Source of the DNA: Pseudomonas sp. R4-35-07
GTDB lineage: Bacteria; Pseudomonadota; Gammaproteobacteria; Pseudomonadales; Pseudomonadaceae
Assembly: GCF_003852235.1 (NCBI RefSeq)
Contig: NZ_CP027732.1
Span: 1,922,001 to 1,986,000, forward strand
Reading direction: 5' to 3'
DNA length: 64,000 bases
The notes below the pieces were generated by a model. The model saw only the letters and a list, made by a program, of their open reading frames with translations. It was not told where the DNA came from and made no database searches. Shown here piece by piece: positions 1 through 9,560 of the stretch. A program made the position numbers and the translations under genes. Numbering within the stretch: the stretch's first letter is position 1; each line of letters begins with the position of its first letter.

Positions 1-108
1 CGTAGCTGGCACAAAGCCGCGATCGAATGTGTATCACTAGGTAAAAAACTCAATAAAATCAATACTTTAATAAAATCTGAGAACGGGTTTTATTGGGCTT
101 CTGTGCTT

Positions 109-136
109 AACTGTTTGGGTTGAATAACATACAGTT
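109..136. promoter_or_regulatory. Inverted repeat upstream of the MocR gene
   Basis: AACTGT (109-114) and ACAGTT (131-136) form an inverted repeat with a 16-base spacer, ending 14 bases before the start of the first gene. This is a plausible operator for autoregulation by the MocR protein, but such short repeats also occur by chance. The rest of positions 1-150 is AT-rich upstream DNA in which no gene is seen. Confidence 0.3.
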
Positions 137-150
137 GAAGTGAGTGGCTC

Positions 151-1563
151 ATGGATTTAGGGATTGATCGACAAGCCCCGGTACCGGTGGTGCAGCAAAT
201 CATCAGCGCAGTCGCGGGATGGATTCGCAAGCATGGGGTGAGCCCCGGCACACGCTTACCGTCTGTGCGGCAATTGGCCCTCGACAACCTGCTCAGCCAG
301 TCCAGCGTGATCGAGGCATTCGAACGGATGGAGGCCCAAGGCATGCTGGCCTCGAAAAAAGGCTCGGGGTTCGTCGTGGCGCAGCCCGCGAGCATTCAGG
401 AGAACCAGTGGTACGAAGGCGCCGAACAGGGCTGGGGCAGGTTTACCGACAGCCCTTTAGGCGAGCTCAAGCTCAGCTGTGGCTGGCTGCCGGACGCCTG
501 GCGCGAGAGCGATGACATCAGCTACGCGATCCGCGAAGTCAGCCGCACCGACACCGCAGGCCTGTTCAACTACAGCACGCCTCTGGGCTTGCCGGCCCTG
601 CGTGAACAATTGCTCAAGCGCCTGACCCAGATTCACGTGCCCAGCAGTCTCGACTGCATTCTCACCACCCATGGCGCCAGCCATGCCCTGGACCTGCTCA
701 TCCGCACGCTGCTCAGGGCCGGCGATACGGTGGTGGTCGAGACCCCCGGGTATGGCAACCTCTACCGGCAACTGGCGTTTCACGGGGTAACGTTGCTGGA
801 AGTGCCCCGCACGCGCAGCGGCCCGGATATCGAGGTGCTGGAGGCGCACCTGCAATGCCATCGGCCCAAATGCCTGTTTATCAACAGCCTCTATCACAAC
901 CCTACCGGCACCAGCCTGTGCCGCGCGGTAGCCGAGCGTTTGCTGGCGCTGGCACGCAGTCGGGATTTTCTGATCATCGAGGAAGACGTCTACGGCGATC
1001 TGCAGCATGCCAGTTGCACGCGGTTGTCGGCGTTGCCCCATGATGACCGTGTCATCTACGTCTCCAGTTTTTCCAAGACGCTGAGCAGCGCCTTGCGCGT
1101 GGGCTACCTGAGCGCCAGTGCGGCGATCATCGCACAACTGGCGCAACTCAAGACCCTGACGGGCATCGGCACCTCACGCTTTGCCGAAGCGATAGTGGCC
1201 ACTTTGCTGGTCAACGGCGCCTACCGCAAGTGGGTGCAGCGCCTGCGCAAGCGCCTGAATACACAAATGGCCGCCACCTTGCAGGTGCTGGAGGATGAAG
1301 AATGGCAAGTGTTTGCAGTACCCGCCGGCGGCATGTTCCTGTGGGCGCGGCCTGGTGCGCAAAACCCTTCGCGCGTGCAGGCGTGTGCCCGCAAGCTCGG
1401 TGTGCTGCTGGCGCCGGGAATGCTGTTCAACCCGGCGGGTGAGTGCTGCGAGTGGCTGCGCATCAACGTGGCCTACGCAGCTGATCCGCGAGCACTGGCG
1501 CTGTTTCGTGCCCTGGGTCCCGCCAGATCGACCTCGACCATTCTGAAAACGACGGGTGTGTAG
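151..1563 (+). CDS. MocR-type regulator (GntR wHTH fused to aminotransferase-like domain)
   Basis: The 470-residue protein has the MocR/PdxR arrangement: an N-terminal GntR winged helix (about residues 10-80, with PGTRLPSVRQLA) and a fold-type I aminotransferase-like domain (about 115-460). The PLP-binding lysine is recognisable as K309 in SSFSKTLSS. Such proteins usually bind PLP as effector rather than catalyse transamination, and often regulate a divergent gene, which would lie outside the window to the left. The ATG is preceded by GAAGTGAG, a modest ribosome binding site. The target pathway cannot be told from the sequence. Confidence 0.9.
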   Translation: MDLGIDRQAPVPVVQQIISAVAGWIRKHGVSPGTRLPSVRQLALDNLLSQSSVIEAFERMEAQGMLASKKGSGFVVAQPASIQENQWYEGAEQGWGRFTDSPLGELKLSCGWLPDAWRESDDISYAIREVSRTDTAGLFNYSTPLGLPALREQLLKRLTQIHVPSSLDCILTTHGASHALDLLIRTLLRAGDTVVVETPGYGNLYRQLAFHGVTLLEVPRTRSGPDIEVLEAHLQCHRPKCLFINSLYHNPTGTSLCRAVAERLLALARSRDFLIIEEDVYGDLQHASCTRLSALPHDDRVIYVSSFSKTLSSALRVGYLSASAAIIAQLAQLKTLTGIGTSRFAEAIVATLLVNGAYRKWVQRLRKRLNTQMAATLQVLEDEEWQVFAVPAGGMFLWARPGAQNPSRVQACARKLGVLLAPGMLFNPAGECCEWLRINVAYAADPRALALFRALGPARSTSTILKTTGV

Positions 1564-1676
1564 CTTTTTGCCATTATTGTGGAGCCCACGACTTGTGTTC
1601 AGTGCCCCGTGATTGCGACTCTCGCTGCTGGTAAGCGGGTTTATGGCATCTGCCATTGCAAGAGGACTCAAGTGCA

Positions 1677-3644
1677 ATGATTTCGGGCGCGCAACGACGT
1701 TTCGCCAACCTCGGTATGGCGAAAAAACTGGGCTTGGGTTTTACCCTGGTGCTGCTGCTGACGGCAGTGATTGCGGCCATTGGCGTATGGTCGCTGCAAA
1801 CCGTTGGCCAGCGCTTCGAAGGCCTCAAGCACATGTCTTCGCTCAACAGTGGACTGCAGAAGGTGCGCCTGATCGAACAGGATTACGCCTTGCACGCCGA
1901 CCCCAAGGCTGTTGACGCCCTGCATGAAAGTGTCGACGCGCTGGCCGCGCTGGCGGCCAGTCTCAAGGCCCAGTCCGCTGCCAACGCGCCGGTCATGGCC
2001 GATGTCGAGCAAGCCCTGGCGGCCTACCGCAAGGCGTTCGACGAGTTCGTCGAACTGACCCAGGCCAAGGACCTGGCCCTGGAAATGGCCAGTTGGTCGG
2101 TGTCCAGCGTGGCCAATAACCTCGATGTGTTGCAGGCCGGCCTGGCGGACGATGGCGCCTATGGCCTGAAGGAAAGCCAGGGCAAGGCGGGTGCCGAGTT
2201 TATCGAGCAGGCAGGGCAGGTGAGCCAGGTGTCGCGGTTGATGCTGCAGGCGATGAACGAAGCGCGGCTACGCCTGGATCAGAGCCGCAAGACCGATGCG
2301 GAGGAGGCCGAGCAGGGCAAGATCGAACAGGCCGACCAGGCGCTGGCTCAGGCCGAACAACTGAAAACCTCGGTCAAGGACCCCGGCTACCAGACTGTGC
2401 TCAATGAAGTGTCCGGGCATATCGCCGCATTCAGCGAAAAGCTCGGCGAGTACACCGGGCTGTTGGCCCAGGAAAAACTGGTTTACAAACAACTGCATGA
2501 TCGCGCCGATCAGGTGGTCAGCCGAGTCAACCTGGCCTATGACGCCGAAGACCAGTCGATGCAGGCGCAACTGGGCAAAAGCACGCTGCTGATCATCGGT
2601 TCATCCGCCCTGGCGCTGCTGGTGGGGCTGATCGCGGCCTGGGTGATTACCCGCTTGATCGTGGCGCCGCTGCGCAGTGTGATCGCAGTGGCACAGCAGA
2701 TTGCCTCTGGTGACCTGAGTGGGCGCATGGAGGTCAGCCGCCGCGACGAAATCGGCCAACTGATGCAGGCGATGCAGCAGATGGGCAACGGCCTGAGCCA
2801 TATGGTCAGCGGGTTGCAGGCCGGTATCGAGCAACTGGCCAGCTCGGCGCAGACGTTGTCCAGCGTTACCGAGCAGACCAACGTCGAAGTCAGCAGCCAG
2901 AAGGAAGAAACCGAACAGGTAGCCACGGCGATGAACCAGATGACCGCCACGGTGCACGACGTGGCGCGCAACGCCGAAGAGGCCGCGCAAGCCGCACAGA
3001 CGGCGGATGACAAGGTCGACAGCGGCCAACGAGTGGTGCGTCAGAGCTTGCAGCGCATCGAATTGCTGGCCACGTCCAGCAACAGTGCCAGCGCCAGTAT
3101 CGAAAGCCTCAGCGCGGAGATCCAGAACATCGGCACGGTCCTGGGCGTGATCAAGAGCGTCGCCGAGCAAACCAACTTGCTCGCCCTGAACGCCGCGATC
3201 GAAGCGGCCCGCGCAGGGGAGCAAGGGCGCGGCTTTGCGGTGGTCGCCGATGAGGTGCGGGCGCTGGCCAAGCGCACCCAGCAATCGACCGAAGAAATCG
3301 AACGCCTGGTCAGCACCTTGCGCAGCGCGGCGCAGTCGTCGGTGCAGCAGATTCAACAAAGCGGTGAACTGGTGAAGCTGGCGGTCAGCGATGCGTTGGA
3401 AACCGAGAGCGCCCTGGGCAGCATTGCAGCGGCGGTGTCATTGATCCAGCAGATGAACCAGCAGATTGCCGCAGCGGCTGAAGAGCAAAGCTCGGTGGCC
3501 GAAGAGATCAACCGCAGTGTCACCAGCATCCGGGCAAGTGCCGATCAGTCGGCGTTGAGCATGCAAGGCAATGCCGCCTCGAGCATCCAGCTGGCGCAGC
3601 TGGGCGCGGAACTCAAGGGCATGGTGGGGCACTTTCGCCTCTGA
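1677..3644 (+). CDS. Methyl-accepting chemotaxis protein
   Basis: This transmembrane chemoreceptor reports ligand binding to the CheA/CheW array. An N-terminal membrane segment (about residues 14-36) is followed by a long, all-helical periplasmic region of about 260 residues, which resembles a helical bimodular (HBM) sensor in size. A second membrane segment (about 302-322), a HAMP domain and the signalling tip with [20 protein letters not shown] complete the architecture. A TTG at 1656 would extend the frame, but AGAGGA at 1661-1666 is correctly spaced for the ATG at 1677. The ligand is unknown; HBM receptors of other pseudomonads often sense organic acids or purines. Confidence 0.95.
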   Translation: MISGAQRRFANLGMAKKLGLGFTLVLLLTAVIAAIGVWSLQTVGQRFEGLKHMSSLNSGLQKVRLIEQDYALHADPKAVDALHESVDALAALAASLKAQSAANAPVMADVEQALAAYRKAFDEFVELTQAKDLALEMASWSVSSVANNLDVLQAGLADDGAYGLKESQGKAGAEFIEQAGQVSQVSRLMLQAMNEARLRLDQSRKTDAEEAEQGKIEQADQALAQAEQLKTSVKDPGYQTVLNEVSGHIAAFSEKLGEYTGLLAQEKLVYKQLHDRADQVVSRVNLAYDAEDQSMQAQLGKSTLLIIGSSALALLVGLIAAWVITRLIVAPLRSVIAVAQQIASGDLSGRMEVSRRDEIGQLMQAMQQMGNGLSHMVSGLQAGIEQLASSAQTLSSVTEQTNVEVSSQKEETEQVATAMNQMTATVHDVARNAEEAAQAAQTADDKVDSGQRVVRQSLQRIELLATSSNSASASIESLSAEIQNIGTVLGVIKSVAEQTNLLALNAAIEAARAGEQGRGFAVVADEVRALAKRTQQSTEEIERLVSTLRSAAQSSVQQIQQSGELVKLAVSDALETESALGSIAAAVSLIQQMNQQIAAAAEEQSSVAEEINRSVTSIRASADQSALSMQGNAASSIQLAQLGAELKGMVGHFRL

Positions 3645-3680
3645 TCGCGGCCGGGGCGCCGCGATCAGAGGGGAAGGCGA

Positions 3681-4493
3681 TCAGGCGTTGTTGGCGAGGA
3701 ACGTCAGCAGCGCCTCATTGACGAAGTCCGGATTCTCCCGGCTGGAGATATGCCCGGCGTCGGGAATCAACGTCAGGGTACAGCCGATCAGCTCGGCCAT
3801 TTCCTGGGATTCTGCAGGTGGCCGCGGCTTGTCCTGCTCGCCGCACATCACCAGGGTGGTGTCGCAATCCAGGCGAGGAAGCTGATCGAGAATGTCTGCG
3901 CGGCTGAAAATCAAGCGGCCCAGGGGCACTACGCTGTCCAGCAGGCGTTCCCGGGGGAAATCCTGCAGCGACTGACGAAAACCCTGATACAGCGCTGATT
4001 CGCGGTCGATTTCCGGCCTGAAAAAAATCGGCGCGATCACATCCAACAGCGGCGGCGGGATAGCGCCGGCGTCTTCGATCATCTTGAACAGCGAGAAGTA
4101 ATACTGGCGCGTGGCGTCCGGCTCGGCGCCCAGGTAGGTGTCCATCAGCACCAGGCTGTTGATGCGTTCCGGTGCCAGCAAGGCGAGGCGGGCGCCCCAC
4201 ATGCCGCCGACCGACAGGCCCACCAGGTTGACCTGTGAGATGTCCAGTTGGTCGAGCAAAGCCAGGTTGTGACGTGCCAGGTCATCAAGGGACAGGGTTT
4301 GCGCAGGCAGCGTGCCCGACTCGCCATGGCCCCACAGTTCAGGGACGATCACACGGTATTGCTGCGACAGCGCTTCGATCTGCGGTGCCCACATGTCGCG
4401 GTCCCACAGGTAGCTCGAACCCAACAAGACGACCGGGCCGGTGCCCTGGTCGATATAGTGCAGCGGTTGTCCATCAATCACGGCGACAGGCAT
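3681..4493 (-). CDS. Alpha/beta-fold hydrolase
   Basis: The 270-residue protein has the full alpha/beta hydrolase triad: nucleophile Ser in GLSVGG, Asp in GEQDKPRP and His in DAGHIS. The oxyanion region (VVLLGSSYLWD) and HGESG motif are also present. It most resembles the family that includes 3-oxoadipate enol-lactonases and haloperoxidase-like esterases. No other aromatic-degradation genes are near, so the substrate is open. AGAGG lies upstream of the ATG. It runs convergently toward the chemoreceptor gene with a gap of 36 bases. Confidence 0.9.
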   Translation of the reverse strand: MPVAVIDGQPLHYIDQGTGPVVLLGSSYLWDRDMWAPQIEALSQQYRVIVPELWGHGESGTLPAQTLSLDDLARHNLALLDQLDISQVNLVGLSVGGMWGARLALLAPERINSLVLMDTYLGAEPDATRQYYFSLFKMIEDAGAIPPPLLDVIAPIFFRPEIDRESALYQGFRQSLQDFPRERLLDSVVPLGRLIFSRADILDQLPRLDCDTTLVMCGEQDKPRPPAESQEMAELIGCTLTLIPDAGHISSRENPDFVNEALLTFLANNA

Positions 4494-4591
4494 AGCAGGC
4501 CTCTAACTTCACGGAGTGAGGGGCACTTTTTTACGCTAGTCGGGGGCGGGGGGATAGATGCAAACTGATGGCACCGTCATGTGCGGCGCAG

Positions 4592-4617
4592 GCAGGAGCG
4601 AGCAAGCTCGCCCCTGC
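4592..4617. repeat. REP-like palindrome (GCGAGCAAGCTCGC core)
   Basis: Arms of about 12 bases (GCAGGAGCGAGC and GCTCGCCCCTGC) flank a two-base loop between two minus-strand genes. The core matches a REP family common between Pseudomonas genes and differs from the GTGGGAGGGGGC family seen elsewhere in this window. It may also help end transcription. Confidence 0.6.
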
Positions 4618-4653
4618 ACTCGGAAGGCCGGCCCATGACGGGGCCAGCGGCAC

Positions 4654-5424
4654 TCAATCGTAAATGGCTTTCTTTTTCCACTCGGCATCGGCGTCGACGA
4701 CCTTCAGGCCTTCGGTCAGTTCGTTGACTTCGTCTTCAGCCGGCGCGCTGTTGGTCAACACCGTGGAGTTGGCGCGGGCCAACTGTGATTCCAGCAATTG
4801 CAGCTGTGCGCTGTACAGCACGGGCTCCGGTTGTTTGCGCAGGTACTGTACGCCACGCTCGAACGCCAGGCGCGCCTGGCCCGGCTGACCTTGCTGCAGG
4901 GCATGCTGGCCCAGGTTGTTGAAGAACTCGATGTGCAGCAGCACCAGGATATGGCGGATTTCCTTGATCCAGTGCTTGGCCTCGTTGGTCGGCAGAAAGC
5001 CGTCCTGGGCTGCCCGGGTGACCTGACCATGCAGTGCTTCGAGCAGGAAGCGCACATCCTTGGCCTTGGCTTCGGTCTGGATCGGCGCGGGTGGGTTGGC
5101 CACTGGAATCGATTCGCCCTGGGCGATCATTGCATTCAGCTCGGCGATCCGCGCCTTGAGCGCGGCGCTGGACTTGTTGAGGTTCAGCAGGCGTTGGTTG
5201 ACGTTGAGTTCCAGGCGGGTCAGCAACAGCTTGAGCGCCGGCGTCATCAACTGGCCGGGAAAGGTCTCGGTGATTTCACCACAGCGACGCAGCCGATCAT
5301 TGAGCTCGATCTCGGTACGCTTCTTTTCCAGCTTATTGTTTTCCACCACATGGTTCATGTAGCCAATGGCGATCAGTATTACGATCCCGGCTACTACCAG
5401 CAGGGTGATCATGAGTGGTGTCAC
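4654..5424 (-). CDS. Membrane-anchored conserved hypothetical protein
   Basis: I do not recognise a named family. The 256-residue protein starts with one hydrophobic segment (about residues 4-22) and then continues as a mainly helical, charged domain that probably faces the cytoplasm or periplasm as a coiled coil. A stretch around residues 150-215 (HIEFFNNLGQHALQQGQ, then ARLAFERGVQYL) resembles a TPR-like helical hairpin. The start is a GTG at 5424 with AAAGAGG about nine bases upstream; an ATG at 5412 is the alternative. Confidence 0.8.
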   Translation of the reverse strand: MTPLMITLLVVAGIVILIAIGYMNHVVENNKLEKKRTEIELNDRLRRCGEITETFPGQLMTPALKLLLTRLELNVNQRLLNLNKSSAALKARIAELNAMIAQGESIPVANPPAPIQTEAKAKDVRFLLEALHGQVTRAAQDGFLPTNEAKHWIKEIRHILVLLHIEFFNNLGQHALQQGQPGQARLAFERGVQYLRKQPEPVLYSAQLQLLESQLARANSTVLTNSAPAEDEVNELTEGLKVVDADAEWKKKAIYD

Positions 5425-5782
5425 CGGTGTGACCTCTTTATAGGGTTTGCTGTGGAGTGTAGTGACTGCGCTAACCGGCGGATAGGACTGTTCGACCAGT
5501 TGCCCAGGTAGTTTCTTCTATATAGGTAAAGTGATCCTGCGTGGATGCACATTGCCATCATTTGCCTGTGGCAACTATAGCGCCTTGTGGCGCGTCAGAA
5601 TATAGGCGCCAGGGCTTGGGCGCAGCAGAATGCCCGCGCAGGCCGCTCAACGGGGCGAAGTCATTGATTTAAATAAATTTATCCTTGGGGGTTGACGACC
5701 TTTCAATCCATCCATAGAATGCGCGCCACTTACAGCGTAAAGCACACAGCGAAACGCGGTAGGGAGTGAATGTTGTACGTGT
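5425..5782. other. Intergenic region upstream of tRNA-Glu
   Basis: This gap of about 358 bases holds the ribosome binding site of the minus-strand hypothetical gene at its left end and the tRNA promoter (5692-5720) at its right. No further gene or repeat was seen. Confidence 0.6.
5692..5720 (+). promoter_or_regulatory. Sigma-70 promoter of the tRNA-Glu/Gly operon
   Basis: TTGACG (5692-5697) and TAGAAT (5715-5720) are separated by exactly 17 bases. They are followed by a GC-rich GCGCGCC discriminator, typical of stable-RNA promoters under stringent control. The first tRNA starts about 60 bases downstream. Confidence 0.85.
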
Positions 5783-5858
5783 GTCCCCTTCGTCTAGTGG
5801 CCTAGGACACCGCCCTTTCACGGCGGTAACAGGGGTTCGAGTCCCCTAGGGGACGCCA
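5783..5858 (+). tRNA. tRNA-Glu (anticodon TTC), copy 1
   Basis: The 76-base sequence folds as a cloverleaf with acceptor GTCCCCT/AGGGGAC, anticodon loop CTTTCAC (TTC), T-arm GGTTCGAGTCC and encoded CCA. Confidence 0.97.
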
Positions 5859-5861
5859 TAT

Positions 5862-5937
<76 letters not shown>

Positions 5938-6042
5938 ATTTACAAGCAGTGTGGCTCTCGGGCGGCATTGAGTGAAACCAGGACCACGTCTTCGGACGAG
6001 GCCTCTGGGCACTGAAATACACACCATGTGTTTCAGTAGCGT

Positions 6043-6118
6043 GTCCCCTTCGTCTAGTGGCCTAGGACACCGCCCTTTCACGGCGGTAACAGGGGTTCGA
6101 GTCCCCTAGGGGACGCCA
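6043..6118 (+). tRNA. tRNA-Glu (anticodon TTC), copy 2
   Basis: The sequence is identical to copy 1 over the whole 76 bases. A spacer of about 105 bases unlike the gap inside each pair separates it from the first Glu-Gly pair. Confidence 0.97.
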
Positions 6119-6121
6119 TTT

Positions 6122-6197
<76 letters not shown>

Positions 6198-6205
6198 ATT
6201 CAAAG

Positions 6206-6238
6206 AAAAAGCCACTCAAACGAGTGGCTTTTTTTTGT
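6206..6238 (+). terminator. Rho-independent terminator of the tRNA operon
   Basis: An 8-base stem AGCCACTC/GAGTGGCT with a four-base loop is followed by eight T residues. It ends the four-tRNA transcript. Confidence 0.9.
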
Positions 6239-6266
6239 CTGCGAAAAACAGCGCCCACCTCTGAAG

Positions 6267-7757
6267 TCATTGGCGCTGAAGGCTGTTGGCCGCTTGGGCC
6301 AAGCGCAAGGTGGCTTGACGGATTTCCTCCTGATTGAGCGACGCAAAACCCAACCGCAACGCATTTTCCGGCTGGCCCAGCGGCGAGAACTGCCGACCGC
6401 TGCGCACCACCAGTCCGTGGTCCAAGGCAGTGTTTACCATTCGATCTACGTCTAGTTCATCCTCGAAACGCACCCACAGTGCCAGGCCGCCTTCCGGCTC
6501 GCGCACCTGGATACGAGCGCCCAGCGACTCATGCAGACAGGTCTGCAACGTCTCTCGACGCACTCGATATTCTTTCGACACGCGGCGCAGATTCTTCTTC
6601 AATTCACCGTCATTGATCAGGTCGGCCAGCATCTTCTGGGCGACGGCGTCGGCATCTCCCAACATCAGCGCCGCGTTGCGGTGCAGGGCCTCTATCACGT
6701 GGTTGGGGGCCACCACATAGCTGCATCGAAACGTCGAGCCCAGCGCCTTGGACAACGAACCGATATAGATCACATGGCGCTGAGAACGGTCACTGGCAAG
6801 CGGCAGGTAAGGGCGCCCGTTAAAGTGGAATTCGTGGTCGTAATCTTCTTCGATAATGCAGAAGTCGTGCAGCGCTGCGAGCGTCAACAATTGTTGTCGG
6901 CGCGCGGCGTGCAGGCTGACGGTGGTCGGGAACTGGTGATGCGGCGTGACATAGATCATGCGCACTTTGTGCTGCTGGCATAGACGGTCGATCTGGTCCG
7001 TGCGACAACCCTCGTCGTCCACGTCCACCGTGACCAGTTGCGCGCCCAACTGCCGGAAAATTTCCCACGCCGGCGGGTAACTCAGACGCTCCACCAGTAC
7101 CACGTCCCCCGGTGTGAGCAGCAGGCTGGCGCTCAGGTACAGCGACATCTGCGTGCCCTGGGTCAGGCAGATATTGTCGGCGTTGACGGCCAGCCCGCGC
7201 TCGCCGCGCAGCATCTCGGCGAGGGCACAGCGCAGGTGATGGCCGGTGCCTTCGCTGCCGTAGCGTACGGTGTTGGAGGCAAAGCTGTTGCGCAGGGCGT
7301 TGCGGTAGTAGCGATGCAGCACGGCCTGGGGCAGCAGGCGGTGGTCGCTGGTGCCATTGTCGAAAAACAGCGCGTCATGCCGATGGCGCAGCGCGGTGAC
7401 TTGAGCGTTATGGGCAAAATACGGCACCACCGGCTGCGCCAGCAGGGGCGGTGCAAAGGTCTGCGGCGCGCTACCAGGCAGTTGCTTGGGCTTCACCTGG
7501 GCATTGACGAACGTGCCGCGACGCGGCTCGCTGATGAGCCAGCCTTTGGTCGCGGCTTCTTCATAGGCCAGGATGACCGTCTTGCGGTTAACGTCGAGCA
7601 ATTGCGCCATTTCCCGCGTACCTGGCAGCAAGGTGCCGGGCGGCAGGCGCCCTTCAAGAATCGCGGTCACCAGGCCCTCGGCAATCTTGCGATAGGACGC
7701 TTGTGATGCGTTCTCATCGAGCTTGAGTAAAGGGCGCCATTTACGCATCTGGACCAT
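6267..7757 (-). CDS. MocR-type regulator (GntR-aminotransferase)
   Basis: The 496-residue protein has an N-terminal GntR winged helix (about residues 15-85) and an aminotransferase-like domain with the PLP lysine at K337 in GSLSKALGS. It is divergent from the reductase-M24 fusion gene with only 80 bases between the two starts, so that gene is its likely target. A second ATG three codons in (7748) is an equally possible start because neither has a clear ribosome binding site. Confidence 0.9.
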   Translation of the reverse strand: MVQMRKWRPLLKLDENASQASYRKIAEGLVTAILEGRLPPGTLLPGTREMAQLLDVNRKTVILAYEEAATKGWLISEPRRGTFVNAQVKPKQLPGSAPQTFAPPLLAQPVVPYFAHNAQVTALRHRHDALFFDNGTSDHRLLPQAVLHRYYRNALRNSFASNTVRYGSEGTGHHLRCALAEMLRGERGLAVNADNICLTQGTQMSLYLSASLLLTPGDVVLVERLSYPPAWEIFRQLGAQLVTVDVDDEGCRTDQIDRLCQQHKVRMIYVTPHHQFPTTVSLHAARRQQLLTLAALHDFCIIEEDYDHEFHFNGRPYLPLASDRSQRHVIYIGSLSKALGSTFRCSYVVAPNHVIEALHRNAALMLGDADAVAQKMLADLINDGELKKNLRRVSKEYRVRRETLQTCLHESLGARIQVREPEGGLALWVRFEDELDVDRMVNTALDHGLVVRSGRQFSPLGQPENALRLGFASLNQEEIRQATLRLAQAANSLQRQ

Positions 7758-7837
7758 CTGAAGTATCCAAAACTGGAGGTTCTTATGGGCCCAGTCTAGC
7801 GCAACAATGCAGCTTCACATTCTGAGGTCCTGAGCAC

Positions 7838-9493
7838 ATGCGCCATGTCATCGAACTGTCCCCTTCTGGGAAAACCTTTGAAGCCGGCGACGAGCTGTTG
7901 CTTGACGCCATGCTCGCCAGCGGCCTGTCGGTGCCGTTCTCCTGCCGCCGTGGTGCATGCGGCTCATGCAAGGTAACGGTCGCTGAAGGCGAGTATCGGG
8001 CCAAGCGCCTGGCACCGGATGCGCCGGCGCCGTGTTACCCACTGGCCGCCAATGAAATGCTGTTGTGCCAGAGCCATGCGTGCTCCGACATGCGCCTGGA
8101 AATTCCTGGCTGGTCCCTGGATACCCCCGCGTTGGTCATTGATGCTCAGGTACTCGACAAGCGCGCACTCGGACCCGATGTCATCGAACTGGTCCTCAAG
8201 CCGGATACACCGTTGGTGGCGCGGGCTGGCCAATACCTCAAGTTCCGCCTGGCGGACGGTGACACGCGCTGTTTCTCGATTGCCAACCTGCCTGCAGAGG
8301 ACGATGGGCGTCTGGTCTTCCAGATCCGTCGGGTCAGCGCCGGGTACTTTTCCGACGGTATGCTGGGTCGCCTGGCGGTGGGTGAGCGCTTGCAACTGGA
8401 AGGACCGTTTGGCGCCTGTACCTGGCAGGACGATACCGCCACCGCCGTCGTCCTGTTCGCCACGGGCACCGGTTATGCGGGTATCAAGCCGATCTTGTTG
8501 AGCGCGCTCAAACAGGATATCGAGGTGACGTTGTATTGGGGCGGCGCGCAGTCCACGGACTTTTATGACAGCGCCTTCCTGGACCAATCGACGCTCGATC
8601 ATCCACGTTTTCGCTGGCATGCCGTGCGCTCATCCGAGGGCAGAGTGCAGGAGGTTGCGTTAAGCCATGGGCATCACTGGGAAACGGCTCAGGTCTATGC
8701 GTGCGGGAACGGCGCTATGCTCAGCCAGGTACGGACCCAGTGCCTTGCGGCGGGGTTGCCGAGCCATCGGTTTGTCGCGGAGGCCTTTGTCGCCAGCGGT
8801 CGCGCGAATGCTGTAACGGTTTCCCCATCGTTCGACCCGGTCTGGGAGAAAGTCGGCCCGCGTTATTCCCTGGATGGCATGCTGGCGGCGCGAGACAAAT
8901 CCATACGCGCCCTCGCGGCCATCGTCAGCCAATTGAGGGTCGGCATGACCACCGGCGAAGCCCTTGAGATGGCCGCCGCACAATTGCAGGCCATGGGCGC
9001 GTCGCACACCTGGCATCCCACCTACATCCGTTTTGGCGCCGACACGGTGCGGCCACCTCGCGAAGGCATCGATCGTCAGCGCAGGCTGCGCGCCACGGAT
9101 ATCGCCGTGGTCGACCTTGGCCCGGTGTGGGACGGCTACGAAGGTGATTATGGCGACACCTTTGTATTCGGTGACTCGCCGCTGTACCTGGCCTGTACCA
9201 CCGCGCTGCATGAAGTGTTCGATGAAACCCGCCAAGCGTGGTTGCGCGGCCTGACCGGGCGCGAACTCTATGACTTCGCCGAACAGTGCGCCGTGGCCAA
9301 AGGCTGGAGGCTGGCGCGGAACCTGGCGGGGCATCGCCTTGCGGATTTTCCCCATGCGTTGTTCGAAAGCAAGCAACTGGCCGACCTGGAAATCGCACCG
9401 AGTGAGATGGCTTGGGTGCTGGAGATCCAGCTGTGCCATCCCACTGAGCCGGTCGGTGGGTTCTTTGAGGATATGCTGATGTTACAGGCCTGA
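7838..9493 (+). CDS. Ferredoxin/flavin reductase fused to an M24-type metallopeptidase
   Basis: This is one uninterrupted 551-residue frame with two unrelated halves. Residues 1-90 form a plant-type [2Fe-2S] ferredoxin domain with C36, C41, C44 and C77. About 100-325 form an FAD/NAD(P)H reductase (RCFSIAN for the flavin, FATGTGYAGI and YACGNGAM for the nicotinamide). About 345-551 form a pita-bread M24 fold with candidate metal ligands D426, D440, H499, E529 and E544. The last two glutamates are closer together than in methionine aminopeptidase. The first half alone looks like a class of oxygenase or dehydrase reductases. The M24 half may be a Xaa-Pro peptidase or a creatinase-like hydrolase. 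No partner oxygenase is nearby. Likely controlled by the divergent MocR protein. Confidence 0.85.
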   Translation: MRHVIELSPSGKTFEAGDELLLDAMLASGLSVPFSCRRGACGSCKVTVAEGEYRAKRLAPDAPAPCYPLAANEMLLCQSHACSDMRLEIPGWSLDTPALVIDAQVLDKRALGPDVIELVLKPDTPLVARAGQYLKFRLADGDTRCFSIANLPAEDDGRLVFQIRRVSAGYFSDGMLGRLAVGERLQLEGPFGACTWQDDTATAVVLFATGTGYAGIKPILLSALKQDIEVTLYWGGAQSTDFYDSAFLDQSTLDHPRFRWHAVRSSEGRVQEVALSHGHHWETAQVYACGNGAMLSQVRTQCLAAGLPSHRFVAEAFVASGRANAVTVSPSFDPVWEKVGPRYSLDGMLAARDKSIRALAAIVSQLRVGMTTGEALEMAAAQLQAMGASHTWHPTYIRFGADTVRPPREGIDRQRRLRATDIAVVDLGPVWDGYEGDYGDTFVFGDSPLYLACTTALHEVFDETRQAWLRGLTGRELYDFAEQCAVAKGWRLARNLAGHRLADFPHALFESKQLADLEIAPSEMAWVLEIQLCHPTEPVGGFFEDMLMLQA

Positions 9494-9521
9494 AAAACCC
9501 ATCTGCAGGACGAAGCAGAGC

Positions 9522-9556
9522 CCAATGTGGGAAGGGGCAAACCCTTCCCACATTGG
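9522..9556. terminator. Palindrome between convergent genes
   Basis: Perfect 15-base arms (CCAATGTGGGAAGGG and its complement) flank a five-base loop between two convergent genes. It can act as a bidirectional terminator. The sequence resembles a degenerate REP element. Confidence 0.65.
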
Positions 9557-9560
9557 ATAT

